Position numbers and translations under genes: made by a program. A stretch of DNA of 42,702 nucleotides from an uncultured Parvularculaceae bacterium. Its GTDB lineage: Bacteria; Pseudomonadota; Alphaproteobacteria; Caulobacterales; Parvularculaceae. The number at the start of each line of letters is the position of its first letter. The first letter of the stretch is position 1. Where the stretch lies: assembly GCA_913055785.1 (NCBI GenBank), contig CAJXLJ010000024.1, positions 1-42,702 on the forward strand, read 5' to 3'. The notes beneath the pieces were generated by a model that made no database searches, had not been told where the DNA came from, and worked only from the letters and a program-made list of their open reading frames with translations. Shown here in pieces: positions 25,006 to 34,172 of this stretch.

Positions 25006-27212
25006 TCTGCGGCTCGTTTTGTTGTCTTGCCGACTAACGAGATCGCAGCATTTACGATATCCGCTTCACCGATGAGGACTTCATTAGCGGCCGGGCCTAG
25101 CGGGATGAACGTGTCGACGCCCGTGATGCGCTGTATGTTGAGCTCGGGCATGCGCTCATGCAACACCGCCATGATCTCTTCGCTGGGCGACCCTCTGCGG
25201 CGGCATTCATCGACAATCAGCACGTTGCGCCGCTCGCCAATGGCGTCCAACATGGAATCGACAGGCAAGGGCGTCAGCCATCTCAGATCGATAATACGCG
25301 TGTTTATGCCGCGTTCCGCCAGGGTCGCGCTTGCGCGCCGGGAAAGATAAGCCCCGTTTCCGTAAGTGATGATTGTGAGATCGTCGCCGTCGCCGATAGA
25401 GTTGACGTCACCGAACGGCGCCGCGCCTTCAATGTCGTCAAAGCGCGCGGTCATCAGCCCGTCGCCTTCGGCGATCAGGTCTTTTGTTCCGTAAAGCGCG
25501 ATCGGCTCGAGAAAGACGACCACGCGCTGTTCCTCCCGGGCGAGACGAAAGGCTTCGCGCATCATTTTCACCGCTTCTTCGCCGCTTGAGGGGCAGGCGA
25601 GTATGACGCCGGGAATATCACGGAAGACAGCGACGGCGTTGTCGTTATGGAAATGCCCGCCGAACCCTTTCTGGTAAGCAAGGCCTGCAATGCGGACAAC
25701 CATGGGGTTCGCATACTGACCGTTAGAGAAGAAGGAGAGCGACGCTGCCTCGCCGCGCAACTGATCTTCGGCGTTATGGACATAAGCGAGGAACTGGATT
25801 TCCGGTACGGGGATGTAACCGTTATGAGCAAGGCCGATGGCGGTCCCGAGAATCGATTGTTCGTCCAGCAATGTATCGAAGACGCGGGAAGGACCGAACT
25901 TCGGTTGCAGCCGCGTCGTCGCGCCGTAGACGCCCCCTTTTCTTGCGACATCCTCGCCGAAGATTACGACATTGCGGTCTTGCTCCATCGCTTCGGCGAG
26001 GGCGAGCGAGATGAGGCGCGACATGTGCTGCGGTTCGGCGCGGGCGCGGGAGTCGTCGGAGGCAGACGGTAACGGCTTGCCCGGTCTTGTGGCGCGTCTC
26101 CTGACCGGCGGGGTCAGCGAGGCGACGACTTCCTTCGCGCTGCTGAGTTTCGATCGTGTGCAGGCGGTTTCCATGGCGCGGCGAACCTGTCCGGTGATGT
26201 CCGCATAAAGCGCTTTAATATCTTCAAGGGACATGAGGCCCGTTTCGATCAGCCGCCGAGTAGAATGCAGCAGCGGGTCCTGATCGGCTTCCGCCTCGAT
26301 TTCGACGCGGTCCCTGTAGCCGCTTTCAAGGTCGGAGCCTGCATGGCCCATGAGCCGCACGGTGCGCAGGTGCAGGAACACCGGCTTTCGTTGAATACGC
26401 GCGCAATATTCCGCCTCGCGCGCGGCCCGCGCCGCGTCAACGATATCGCGGCCGTCGCCGTATATGTATTTGAGCCCGGCGCGCGCGCCGTAATTCGCCG
26501 CCACCCAGCCTTCAGGCGTCTTTACCGAAATGCCGATGCCGTTGTCTTCGCATACGAAGACCAGCGGCAGGGGCAGGTGGCGATAACCGGTGAGGGCGGC
26601 CGCGTTGATCGCGCCTTGCGCCGTCGAGTGGTTAGCTGAAGCGTCGCCGAAGCTGCACAGCACGACCGCATCGTGAGGCATTTCGGCGTCGGTCTTTTTA
26701 TGGGTGCGGGCGAGGGCCACCGAAAACGCCGCGCCCATGGCTTTCGGCAGATGCGAGGCGATGGTCGATGTCTGCGGAGGTATGAACAGCGCTTTCGACC
26801 CGATCACCTTGTGACGACCGCCGGAGATCGGGTCTTCCGATGACGCAACGAAAGAAAGCGCCATGTTCCAGATCGGGGTTTCGCCGGCGAGCTTGCGGGC
26901 GCGTTCCAGATAAAAGGCGCCGCTGCGGTAATGCAGGAACGCCATGTCGTCGAGCCGGAAAATCCGGGCGACGGCGGCGTTGCCCTCGTGACCGGAACTG
27001 CCGATCGAATAAAAGCCGCGCTTTTCCGCCCCGAGCCGCCGGGCCTCGAGGTCGAGCCGGCGGCTTGTGAGCTGGCTTTCGAACAGGGCGGCGAGGGCGG
27101 CGGGGCTGAGCCCCGCTTGGTCAAGGCCGGTTCCGGTCAACGTCCGGGGCAAGCGGGCCTCGCTCAGCCGCGCCAGAAAACTGTCCGTGGATGCGGCGAT
27201 TGCGCCCGCCAT
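25002..27212 (-). CDS. Thiamine-dependent 2-oxoacid dehydrogenase E1, alpha and beta subunits fused
   Basis: A 736-residue protein. Residues 1 to about 365 are the E1 alpha part, with GHEGNAAVARIF and YRSGAFYLERA near 65-105, the TPP/Mg site FGDASANHSTAQGAINAA near 189-206 and EDNGIGISV near 223. After a Pro/Arg-rich linker (about 366-396) the E1 beta part begins at M397: GEDVARKGGVYG, then PEIQFLAYVHNAEDQLRGE and HFHNDNAVAV. E1 decarboxylates 2-oxoacids and passes the acyl group to a lipoyl E2. No E2 or E3 is adjacent; instead the stop overlaps the start of a FabD-like acyltransferase. It resembles branched-chain rather than AceE-type pyruvate E1. ATG at 27210-27212 is divergent from the nitroreductase. 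Confidence 0.93.
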   Translation of the reverse strand: MAGAIAASTDSFLARLSEARLPRTLTGTGLDQAGLSPAALAALFESQLTSRRLDLEARRLGAEKRGFYSIGSSGHEGNAAVARIFRLDDMAFLHYRSGAFYLERARKLAGETPIWNMALSFVASSEDPISGGRHKVIGSKALFIPPQTSTIASHLPKAMGAAFSVALARTHKKTDAEMPHDAVVLCSFGDASANHSTAQGAINAAALTGYRHLPLPLVFVCEDNGIGISVKTPEGWVAANYGARAGLKYIYGDGRDIVDAARAAREAEYCARIQRKPVFLHLRTVRLMGHAGSDLESGYRDRVEIEAEADQDPLLHSTRRLIETGLMSLEDIKALYADITGQVRRAMETACTRSKLSSAKEVVASLTPPVRRRATRPGKPLPSASDDSRARAEPQHMSRLISLALAEAMEQDRNVVIFGEDVARKGGVYGATTRLQPKFGPSRVFDTLLDEQSILGTAIGLAHNGYIPVPEIQFLAYVHNAEDQLRGEAASLSFFSNGQYANPMVVRIAGLAYQKGFGGHFHNDNAVAVFRDIPGVILACPSSGEEAVKMMREAFRLAREEQRVVVFLEPIALYGTKDLIAEGDGLMTARFDDIEGAAPFGDVNSIGDGDDLTIITYGNGAYLSRRASATLAERGINTRIIDLRWLTPLPVDSMLDAIGERRNVLIVDECRRRGSPSEEIMAVLHERMPELNIQRITGVDTFIPLGPAANEVLIGEADIVNAAISLVGKTTKRAAE

Positions 27213-27327
27213 CTAATTGTTCCCGCCTATAAATATCGATTTTCAGTCAGCAGCTTGTTGCAAGCCGCCCCATTGCCGTTATCTCCATACCAGTCCGCAA
27301 CCGTTTGCCAAGTGGAGACCCGGCCCC

Positions 27328-27948
27328 TTGAAGGAAAATCTGCCCCCCCCTGAATTCGGCGAGGTCCTGCCCGCCGCCCATCCAAGCCCGCAAGCCGTAA
27401 AAATGCTCTGGTTACGGCGTTCGACGCCGGCGGATTTCCTGACGGAGCCGGGGCCTGACGCTGCTACTCTTGAAACAATTCTGACGATCGCCGCGCGGGC
27501 GCCAGACCATCGGCGCGTCACGCCTTATCGATTTGTACTCTTTGAGGGTGAAGCGCGTCGACGGTTCGGCGATGCGCTTGTCGAGGTTTACAAAACGAAC
27601 GAGCCGGACGCGGAAGAAGCTAGGATCGAATGCGAACGCAATCGTTTCCTGCGCGCGCCGATTGTCGTTGCGGTGATTTCAAAGGTCGACCGCGATCATC
27701 GGACGCCGGAGTGGGAGCAGGTGCTGACCGCGGGCGCGGTCTGTCAGAACATGCTGCTCGCCTCCTCGGCGCATGGTTTCGCCGCCCAGTGGCTGACTGA
27801 GTGGTATGCCTATGATGAGGGTGTGCTGAAGGCGCTCGGTTTGGGGGAACATGAGCGCGTCGCCGGATTCGTCTATATTGGCGCCGCCACACAGGAACCC
27901 AACGAACGGGCGCGTCCGGCGCTGGGCGACCTTATAACGCGCTATTAG
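27328..27948 (+). CDS. Nitroreductase family flavoprotein
   Basis: A nitroreductase-fold FMN enzyme of the small YdjA-like type. Typical blocks are the LRRSTPADFLTEPGPD start, AARAPDHRRVTPYRFVLFEGEAR near residue 60, LTAGAVCQNMLLASSAHGFAAQWLTEW near 135-165, and the closing GFVYIGAATQEPNERARP. Such proteins use NAD(P)H to reduce nitro or quinone compounds. The start is unsure: homology-like sequence PSPQAVKMLWLRRST extends before the ATG at 27403, so I chose TTG at 27328; the open frame runs back to 27217. It is divergent from the E1 gene. Confidence 0.85.
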   Translation: MKENLPPPEFGEVLPAAHPSPQAVKMLWLRRSTPADFLTEPGPDAATLETILTIAARAPDHRRVTPYRFVLFEGEARRRFGDALVEVYKTNEPDAEEARIECERNRFLRAPIVVAVISKVDRDHRTPEWEQVLTAGAVCQNMLLASSAHGFAAQWLTEWYAYDEGVLKALGLGEHERVAGFVYIGAATQEPNERARPALGDLITRY

Positions 27949-28045
27949 GGCTTTTTCTTCGCAGCGGCGGCAGTCGCGGCGACGGAGAAAGCATGATAAA
28001 TTCGTTTCCGTCCGAAGCCGGACGCCGCAATGAAGGAAGACAATC

Positions 28046-28687
28046 ATGAAGATGAAATTCGCCGTCTTGTCCGCCGTCGCCCTAGTCACCGCCTGCGGCC
28101 AGAACGCCAACGGAACGCCTGCTGAAACGGCGCCGGCTGAACAGGCGGCCGAAACGGTGTTCGCCGCCAAGTCAGGCGAATACAAGGCTGAAAAAAATCA
28201 CCGCTATATCACCTTCAGTTACCTTCATCAGGGTTACTCGAAACCCTATCTGCGCTGGCGGGAATGGGACGCAACTCTCGATTGGGATGCGGAAGAGCCG
28301 GAAAAATCATCTATTTCCGTCACCATTGACGCCAACTCCATCGACAGCGGCGTCGATAAATTCGATGCGGACCTCAAGAGCGAGCGGTTTTTCGATACGG
28401 CGAATTATCCGGAAATCACCTTCGAGAGCACATCGGTAGAACGCACCGGCGAGAAAACCGGCGTCATCACCGGCGACCTGACCATCAAGGGCGTGACGAA
28501 ACCGGCAAGCCTTGACGTGGCGTTCAACCACGGCGCTTATCGAGAGCGCGGCAATGATTACAAGATTGGTTTTTCAGCGAGCGGCGTGATCAAACGATCC
28601 GACTTCGGCATCGACTTTCTTGTTCCCGCCGTCAGCGACGAAGTAAATATCATCGTCGAAGCCGAATTCACCATGCCTGCTGAATAG
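28046..28687 (+). CDS. YceI-family lipoprotein
   Basis: A 213-residue protein with a lipoprotein signal: hydrophobic residues 4-13, then lipobox LVTAC with C17 as the modified Cys. The mature part is a YceI domain (about 45-211), a lipocalin-like beta-barrel that binds polyisoprenoids such as ubiquinone or isoprenoid-like lipids. Family features visible are ATLDWD, SISVTIDANSID, DKFDADLKSERFFDTANYPEITFES and GDLTIKGVTKP. AAGGA lies 8 bases before the ATG. It precedes the cytochrome b561-YceI fusion by 9 bases, which probably is co-transcribed. Confidence 0.93.
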   Translation: MKMKFAVLSAVALVTACGQNANGTPAETAPAEQAAETVFAAKSGEYKAEKNHRYITFSYLHQGYSKPYLRWREWDATLDWDAEEPEKSSISVTIDANSIDSGVDKFDADLKSERFFDTANYPEITFESTSVERTGEKTGVITGDLTIKGVTKPASLDVAFNHGAYRERGNDYKIGFSASGVIKRSDFGIDFLVPAVSDEVNIIVEAEFTMPAE

Positions 28688-28696
28688 GCGCGGGAC

Positions 28697-29878
28697 GTGA
28701 CGAACGCCCGGTACACAACTGTCGCCGTCGTCCTGCATTGGGCGATGGCGATATTGATCGTCGGGCAGATCGCAGGCGGCTTTTACATGCACGGGCTGCC
28801 CAATGCGGCGCCCGAAAAGCTTGCGCTCTATCAGCTACACAAATCCTTCGGCCTTTCCGTGCTCGCGCTGGCGCTTGTCCGGCTTGGCTGGCGGCTGGCG
28901 CACCGCTCGCCGGCTTTGCCCGAGACGACGCCCGGCTGGCAAAAGCTGTCGGCGCGGGCGGCGCATTGGCTTTTCTACGGATTGATGATCGCGACGCCGC
29001 TCGCCGGCTGGGCGATCGTTTCGGTTTCGCCAAAAGAGATTCCAACCATCTGGTTCGGCCTTTTTGAAGTGCCGCATCTGCCATTCTTTGGCGGGGTTGA
29101 AGACCGCTATGCGGTTGAGGAGATTCTGGAAGAACGCCATGAAACTCTTGCATTCGCAATCCTGTTTCTTTTGGCGCTGCATGTCGGCGCGGCGATCAAA
29201 CACGGATTTTTCGATCGTGACGGCGTATTGCGCAGCATGGCGCCGGCCTCGCGAAACGCATGGCTCGGGATCGGGGCCGTCATCACGGTACTCAGTCTCG
29301 GCGCCGTCTATTATGCGGCGGCGCTAAGCGCCGAAGGCGGCCGCCGCACGGTGAGCGAGCTTACCATTACGGGAAAGTGCAACTGGATTGTCGATCGCGA
29401 GGCCAGCACGCTGTCGTTTGCAGGAGAGGAAAAAGGCCGCCGTTTTGAAGGACAGTTTGAAGTTTTCGATGCCGAAATCTGTTTTTCGTTCCTCGATCCG
29501 GGTGCGTCGAAAATCAGGGTCGTTATTGCAACGGACTCTGCGGCCACGGGCGAAGAACTCCGGGACTCGACAATCACCGCATCGGAATGGTTCGGCGTGA
29601 AAACCTATCCGACGGCGACCTTCGAGGCGAATGGCGTCACGCGATTAAGCGAACGGGACTATAAAGCCGCCGGCGTGTTGCGCATCAAGGAATATCAACA
29701 GCCGGTGATGGTTGAATTCACGCTTGATATTGAGGGCGGCGAGGCGGTCGCGATTGGCGGCGCAGATCTCGTCCGGACCGATTTTGGTCTTGGGTTGGAC
29801 GACTCCTGGCTGGAAAAAGAGAAGGTCGGATTGAACGTGCGTGTCGATTTTGAAATCCACGCAATACAGGCCGATTAG
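28697..29878 (+). CDS. Cytochrome b561 - YceI fusion protein
   Basis: A 393-residue protein. Residues 1-175 are a b561-type four-helix membrane domain with likely heme His residues H14 (VLHWA), H48 (QLHKSFG), H90 (RAAHWLFYG) and H162 (LALHVGAA). A fifth hydrophobic segment (about 188-209) leads to a periplasmic YceI domain (about 225-393), with [26 protein letters not shown] and [10 protein letters not shown]. In E. coli the two are separate adjacent genes (yceJ-yceI); here they are joined. A role in quinone-linked electron transfer is plausible. The start is GTG at 28697. Its stop overlaps the convergent cobT stop by 3-4 bases. Confidence 0.9.
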   Translation: MTNARYTTVAVVLHWAMAILIVGQIAGGFYMHGLPNAAPEKLALYQLHKSFGLSVLALALVRLGWRLAHRSPALPETTPGWQKLSARAAHWLFYGLMIATPLAGWAIVSVSPKEIPTIWFGLFEVPHLPFFGGVEDRYAVEEILEERHETLAFAILFLLALHVGAAIKHGFFDRDGVLRSMAPASRNAWLGIGAVITVLSLGAVYYAAALSAEGGRRTVSELTITGKCNWIVDREASTLSFAGEEKGRRFEGQFEVFDAEICFSFLDPGASKIRVVIATDSAATGEELRDSTITASEWFGVKTYPTATFEANGVTRLSERDYKAAGVLRIKEYQQPVMVEFTLDIEGGEAVAIGGADLVRTDFGLGLDDSWLEKEKVGLNVRVDFEIHAIQAD

Positions 29879-31731
29879 GCGGCGCGCCCGCGAGGACGCC
29901 GCTCGTTGCGCCGGAGCGCTTCCTCGTCAAACAGCTCCGCGAGCTTGTCGATGATTGCGCCGCCAAGCTGCTCCACATCGACGATCGTCAGCGCTCGGCG
30001 GTAATAGCGCGTCACGTCATGGCCGATGCCGATGGCGAGCAGTTCGACCGGAGAGCGGTTCTCGATATAGTGAATCACTTCGCGCAGATGACGTTCGAGA
30101 TAGGCCCCGCCATTGGCTGACGAGGTCGTGTCGTCAACCGGCGCGCCGTCGGAAATCATCATCAGGATTCGCCGCGATTCAGGCCGTGCGAGCAGGCGCG
30201 AATGCGCCCACATCAGCGCCTCGCCGTCGATATTCTCCTTCAGCAGGCCTTCCTTCATCATCAGGCCGAGAGACGTTCGCGCACGCCGCCATGGCGCGTC
30301 AGCGGGTTTGTAAATCACATGGCGCAAATCATTGAGACGGCCCGGTTTAGCGGGACGGCCGTCCTGCACCCATTTCTCGCGCGACTGTCCGCCCTTCCAG
30401 GCGCGGGTCGTGAAGCCGAGGATTTCAACCTTGACCCCGCAGCGCTCAAGCGTGCGCGCCAGAATATCGGCGCAGATTGCTGCGATAGTGATCGGGCGGC
30501 CGCGCATGGAGCCGGAATTGTCGATCAGCAGCGTCACGACCGTGTCGCGGAACTCCTGATCCTTCTCCATCTTGTAAGAGAGCGGCTGCATCGGGTCGGC
30601 GACCACGCGTGCGAGCCGCGCCGCATCGAGAACCCCTTCATCGAGATCGAACATCCAGCTGCGGTTTTGCTGCGCCATCAGTTTGCGCTGCAGCTTGTTC
30701 GCCAGCCGTGAAACGACATTGTGAAAGTTCTCAAGCTGACGGTCGAGCGACCGGCGCAGCCGCGCCAGTTCTTCCGGGTCGCAAAGCTCGGCGGCGTCGG
30801 CGATTTCATCGAATTCCGTGACGTACGCCTTATAGGCGTCGCCGGTGTCGCCTTCGAACTTGGCGCGTATAGAGGAAATCTTGGCGTTCTCTGCTGCACC
30901 GTCGTCCTCTTCCATGGAGGTGTCCATGTCCTGCTCGGACATATCGGCGTCGCCATCTTCCGTATCGCCGGCGCCCGGCTCTTCCGGCATATCCGACGCA
31001 TCGGGCTGGTCGCTGTCATCCGAGGCGTCGTTTTCGCTGTTGTCGGACTCGTCGTTATCTTCCTGGCCGTCGTTTTCGGGCTGGTCCCCCTGATCCTGAT
31101 CGTCGAGACCGAGATCGCGAATAAAATCGCGGGCGAGCGCCGCAAAAGCTTCCTGATTGGCGAGGTCAGGCGAAGCGGCGACCGCATCGAGGGCGGCGCC
31201 GGCGCGCGTCTCGAGTTCGTTTCGCCATTGATCCATGATTGCCTTAGCGGCGGGCGGAGGCGCTCGGCCGGTCAGTCTTTCGCGCAACATTAAAGCAGCC
31301 ACGTCGGCGATCGGCGCCGGGTCGTTCGAACTCAATTGTTCATAGCCCTTGTCGGCGATCGTCTTGCTGAGGGCGGCGGCGAGATTGTCGCCGACGCCTT
31401 TCAGGGCGCGGGCGCCGATCGCCTCGCAACGGGCGTTCTCCAGCGCGGCGAAGACGGCGCGGGCCTCCGCGCCTTTCGGCGCGAGCGTCTGATGGGCCGT
31501 CTCGTCATGATGGGCGAGACGCAACGCCGCCGCATCGCCTTCGCCCCGGGCGATAGCGGCGGTATCAGGATCGAGCGTCCGGGCCGGCAGAGGGATGCGT
31601 GCGCTCTTGCCCTGAACGGAAGCGTGTTCGCCGCCGAACGCGACCTCGACGTCATGCTGGGCGGAAAGCGCCCGGGTCGCATGAAGCAGCGCGCGCTTGA
31701 AGGCCTCGCGGATCTGTTCTTTCGGCGTCAT
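29875..31731 (-). CDS. cobT: Cobaltochelatase subunit CobT
   Basis: A 618-residue subunit of the aerobic cobaltochelatase, which with CobN and CobS inserts cobalt into hydrogenobyrinic acid a,c-diamide. The N-terminal CobT domain (about 1-210) leads to a strongly acidic linker (about 210-290, Asp/Glu/Ser/Asn rich) and a C-terminal von Willebrand A domain with MIDAS D404-N-S-G-S408 in [11 protein letters not shown]. The ATG at 31731 begins [12 protein letters not shown]; longer frames to 31767 are less likely. CobS and CobN are not in this window. It is downstream of the M13 peptidase on the same strand but separated by a terminator. The C-terminus overlaps the end of the convergent b561-YceI gene. 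Confidence 0.95.
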   Translation of the reverse strand: MTPKEQIREAFKRALLHATRALSAQHDVEVAFGGEHASVQGKSARIPLPARTLDPDTAAIARGEGDAAALRLAHHDETAHQTLAPKGAEARAVFAALENARCEAIGARALKGVGDNLAAALSKTIADKGYEQLSSNDPAPIADVAALMLRERLTGRAPPPAAKAIMDQWRNELETRAGAALDAVAASPDLANQEAFAALARDFIRDLGLDDQDQGDQPENDGQEDNDESDNSENDASDDSDQPDASDMPEEPGAGDTEDGDADMSEQDMDTSMEEDDGAAENAKISSIRAKFEGDTGDAYKAYVTEFDEIADAAELCDPEELARLRRSLDRQLENFHNVVSRLANKLQRKLMAQQNRSWMFDLDEGVLDAARLARVVADPMQPLSYKMEKDQEFRDTVVTLLIDNSGSMRGRPITIAAICADILARTLERCGVKVEILGFTTRAWKGGQSREKWVQDGRPAKPGRLNDLRHVIYKPADAPWRRARTSLGLMMKEGLLKENIDGEALMWAHSRLLARPESRRILMMISDGAPVDDTTSSANGGAYLERHLREVIHYIENRSPVELLAIGIGHDVTRYYRRALTIVDVEQLGGAIIDKLAELFDEEALRRNERRPRGRAA

Positions 31732-31798
31732 GGCCTGCAACATAATGCGACGCAGCAAAAACCCCAAGGGGCGAGGGCAGACGAGGCGCTTATACGAA

Positions 31799-31828
31799 AA
31801 AGACCCCGGCGCTGACGCCGGGGTCTTT
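31799..31828 (-). terminator. Intrinsic terminator of the M13 peptidase gene
   Basis: AAAGACCCCGGCG (31799-31811) pairs perfectly with CGCCGGGGTCTTT (31816-31828) around CTGA. On the minus strand the stem runs into TTTTT and then CG, a strong rho-independent terminator 24 bases after the peptidase stop. It separates the peptidase from cobT. Confidence 0.9.
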
Positions 31829-31851
31829 GATTTCCTAGGTAAGTTGTCCGC

Positions 31852-33912
31852 TTACCAGATCTGCACGCGCTCTTCCGGCGGCAGGTAGAGATCATCGTCC
31901 TCGGTGACCTCAAACGCCTCGTACCAGGCGTCCATGTTCCGAACGACGCCGTTGGTCCGGTACTGCGCCGGGGAGTGCGGGTCGGTCGCCACCTGGTTCT
32001 TGAGGGCTTCCTCGCGGTTGAGGCGCTTCCAGACCTGCGCCCAGGCCATGAAGAAACGCTGATCGCCAGTGAAGCCGTCAAGGACCGGCGCTTCCTTGCC
32101 GTTCAGCGAGAGCTTGTAGGCGTGATAGGCCATGGCGAGACCGCCGACATCGCCGATGTTTTCACCCATGGTCAGTCCCGGATTGACGAAAAAGCCCGGC
32201 ACCGGCTCATAGGTCGCATATTGCGCGCCCAGCTTGTCGGCGAGCACCTGGAAGTTCGCTGCGTCTTCTTCCGTCCACCAGTCGCGCAACATGCCGTTGC
32301 CATCCGACTTGCGGCCCTGATCGTCGAAGCCGTGGCCGATTTCGTGACCGATAACCGCGCCGATGCCGCCATAGTTCACCGCCGGATCGGCGTTCGGATC
32401 GAAGAACGGCGCCTGCAGGATCGCCGCCGGGAATACGATCTCGTTACGGTTCGGGCTGTAATAGGCGTTCACCCGTTGCGGGGTCATGCCCCATTCGGTT
32501 TTGTCGATCGGACCGCCCAGCTTCTTGACGTCGTCAAACCAGGCGAAGGCGTTGGCGCGTTTGCGATTGCCATAAGCATCGCCAGCGACCACTTCGAAGT
32601 CCGTATAGTCCTCCCACTTGTCGGGATAGCCGATCTTGGGCGTGAACATTTCGAGCTTTTGATGGGCCGCCGCTTTGGTTTCCTCGCCCATCCACGGCAG
32701 CGTGTCGAGACGTTCGTCGAGCGCCTTGCGGAGGTTGGCGACGAGTTCTTCCATCTGTGTCTTGGAAGACTCAGGGAAATAGCGTTCCACATAGACTTGG
32801 CCGACGGCCATGCCGAGGGCGCCGTTGACGACGCCGACGCCGCGCTTCCAGCGTTCGCGCTGTTTCGGCGTGCCGCGCAGGGCGGTGCCGTAGAACGCGA
32901 AATCCGCATCGTCGAATTCCGACGGAAGGATGCTCGCATTGCCGTTCAGGAGGTGGAAGGTCAGATAGTCCTTCCAGGTTTCGACCGGCGTTTCAGCGAA
33001 GATCGTTGCAAGGCCCTGCAGCGCGTCGTCTTCACGAACGACGAATTCATTCTGCCCTTCGAGCCCTGACGCGTCGAGCAATGTGTTCCACGGCGCATCC
33101 GGCGCGAAGGCGGCGAGTTCCTCACGAGTCTTGAGGTTATAAGTGAGATCGCGGTCGCGCCGCTTTTCCGGCGTCCAGTGAACTTCCGCCATGCGCAGTT
33201 CAAGATCGTAAATGCCTTGCGCCTTCTCGGCCGCGCCTTCAACGCCGGCGAGGTTCAGCATGGTTTCGATGAACGCTTGATACTGCTCGCGCTTGTCGGC
33301 GAAATTCGGATCGAGATAGTAGTTGCGGTTCGGCATGCCGAGGCCCGCCTGCGTAATATAGACGATGTACCGGTTCGGCTGTTTGGAATCGACATCCACC
33401 CAGGCGCCGATAAATGAGCGAACGCCGAGTTCCGGATCGCCCATGATCGCCGCTACGTCCTCATGACTTTCGAGATTGGCGATGCGATCCAGATCGGCGG
33501 AAATCGGCTCGAGGCCCTTGGCGTTGATCGCATCGACGTCGAGGTAGCTCGCATAATAGTCGCCGATCTTCTGCTTGATGTCGCCTTTCGGAGCGTCGCC
33601 TGAAGCGGCTTCTTCAATGATCTTTTTGACGCGCTCTTCTGAACGCTCGAACAGCACCGTAAACGAGCCGTAGCTTGAATACTCTTCCGGAATTTCGAAC
33701 GTATCGAGCCACTTGCCGTTCACATAGCCGAAGAAGTCGTCGCCCGGATCGACCTCCGGATCGATGTCGGCGACGGTGACGCCCCAATCGCCGAGCTCTG
33801 GCGCGCCGCTCTGCTGCGCCGCAGCCTTGCTGTCCGTCGCGGATTTTCCAAAGTTTTCGCCGCAAGCGGTGAGAGCGAGCGCTGCTGCGCCGCACAAAAG
33901 CAGATATTTCAC
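31852..33912 (-). CDS. M13-family metallopeptidase (neprilysin-like) lipoprotein
   Basis: A 686-residue zinc endopeptidase of the PepO/neprilysin family, probably anchored in the outer or inner membrane facing the periplasm. The lipobox LTAC gives C17 as the lipidated residue. The gluzincin site HEIGH is at 523-527 and the third ligand E584 is in GENIGDVGG; the family VNAYYSPNRNEIVFPAAILQ block (NAYY) lies near 470-490. The GTG at 33910-33912 is used because AGGAG is just upstream and it starts the signal sequence; the frame to 33990 adds a non-signal extension. Together with DPP IV it suggests active peptide use. Followed by a strong terminator. Confidence 0.93.
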   Translation of the reverse strand: MKYLLLCGAAALALTACGENFGKSATDSKAAAQQSGAPELGDWGVTVADIDPEVDPGDDFFGYVNGKWLDTFEIPEEYSSYGSFTVLFERSEERVKKIIEEAASGDAPKGDIKQKIGDYYASYLDVDAINAKGLEPISADLDRIANLESHEDVAAIMGDPELGVRSFIGAWVDVDSKQPNRYIVYITQAGLGMPNRNYYLDPNFADKREQYQAFIETMLNLAGVEGAAEKAQGIYDLELRMAEVHWTPEKRRDRDLTYNLKTREELAAFAPDAPWNTLLDASGLEGQNEFVVREDDALQGLATIFAETPVETWKDYLTFHLLNGNASILPSEFDDADFAFYGTALRGTPKQRERWKRGVGVVNGALGMAVGQVYVERYFPESSKTQMEELVANLRKALDERLDTLPWMGEETKAAAHQKLEMFTPKIGYPDKWEDYTDFEVVAGDAYGNRKRANAFAWFDDVKKLGGPIDKTEWGMTPQRVNAYYSPNRNEIVFPAAILQAPFFDPNADPAVNYGGIGAVIGHEIGHGFDDQGRKSDGNGMLRDWWTEEDAANFQVLADKLGAQYATYEPVPGFFVNPGLTMGENIGDVGGLAMAYHAYKLSLNGKEAPVLDGFTGDQRFFMAWAQVWKRLNREEALKNQVATDPHSPAQYRTNGVVRNMDAWYEAFEVTEDDDLYLPPEERVQIW

Positions 33913-34172
33913 GTTATTTCTCCTGACGTCGTCCGGTGTATCAAATTTGGACAAATTTCCCCGGCGGGCAGTCTCGCGATTTGGCCTCAAAGGGCAAGCC
34001 CGGCGAGACCGGAAGAGCCGCCTCAGCGATAAATCGAGCCGGACGGGTCATATTCTGCCAATTTCGCCCCGCTTATTACAGTTTTCAACGCTGCGTTAAG
34101 GCCGACGCTTTATCGGTCGGGCTGGAAGAATCTTGGTCACCGCATCCTTCCGGAAAGGCAGGGGCTTCCCCC

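Noticed and set aside
30845-31093. Ser-rich 82-residue plus-strand frame
   Set aside because: Arises as the complement of the Asp/Glu-rich linker of CobT.
31975-33069. 364-residue plus-strand frame within the M13 peptidase gene
   Set aside because: Antisense of an intact peptidase with HEIGH and its third ligand; no start signal or domain.
33913-34172. 260-base gap between the M13 and TadG-like genes, checked for tRNA, small RNA or a further gene
   Set aside because: No cloverleaf, no strong terminator and no conserved small frame; it probably holds only the two divergent promoters.
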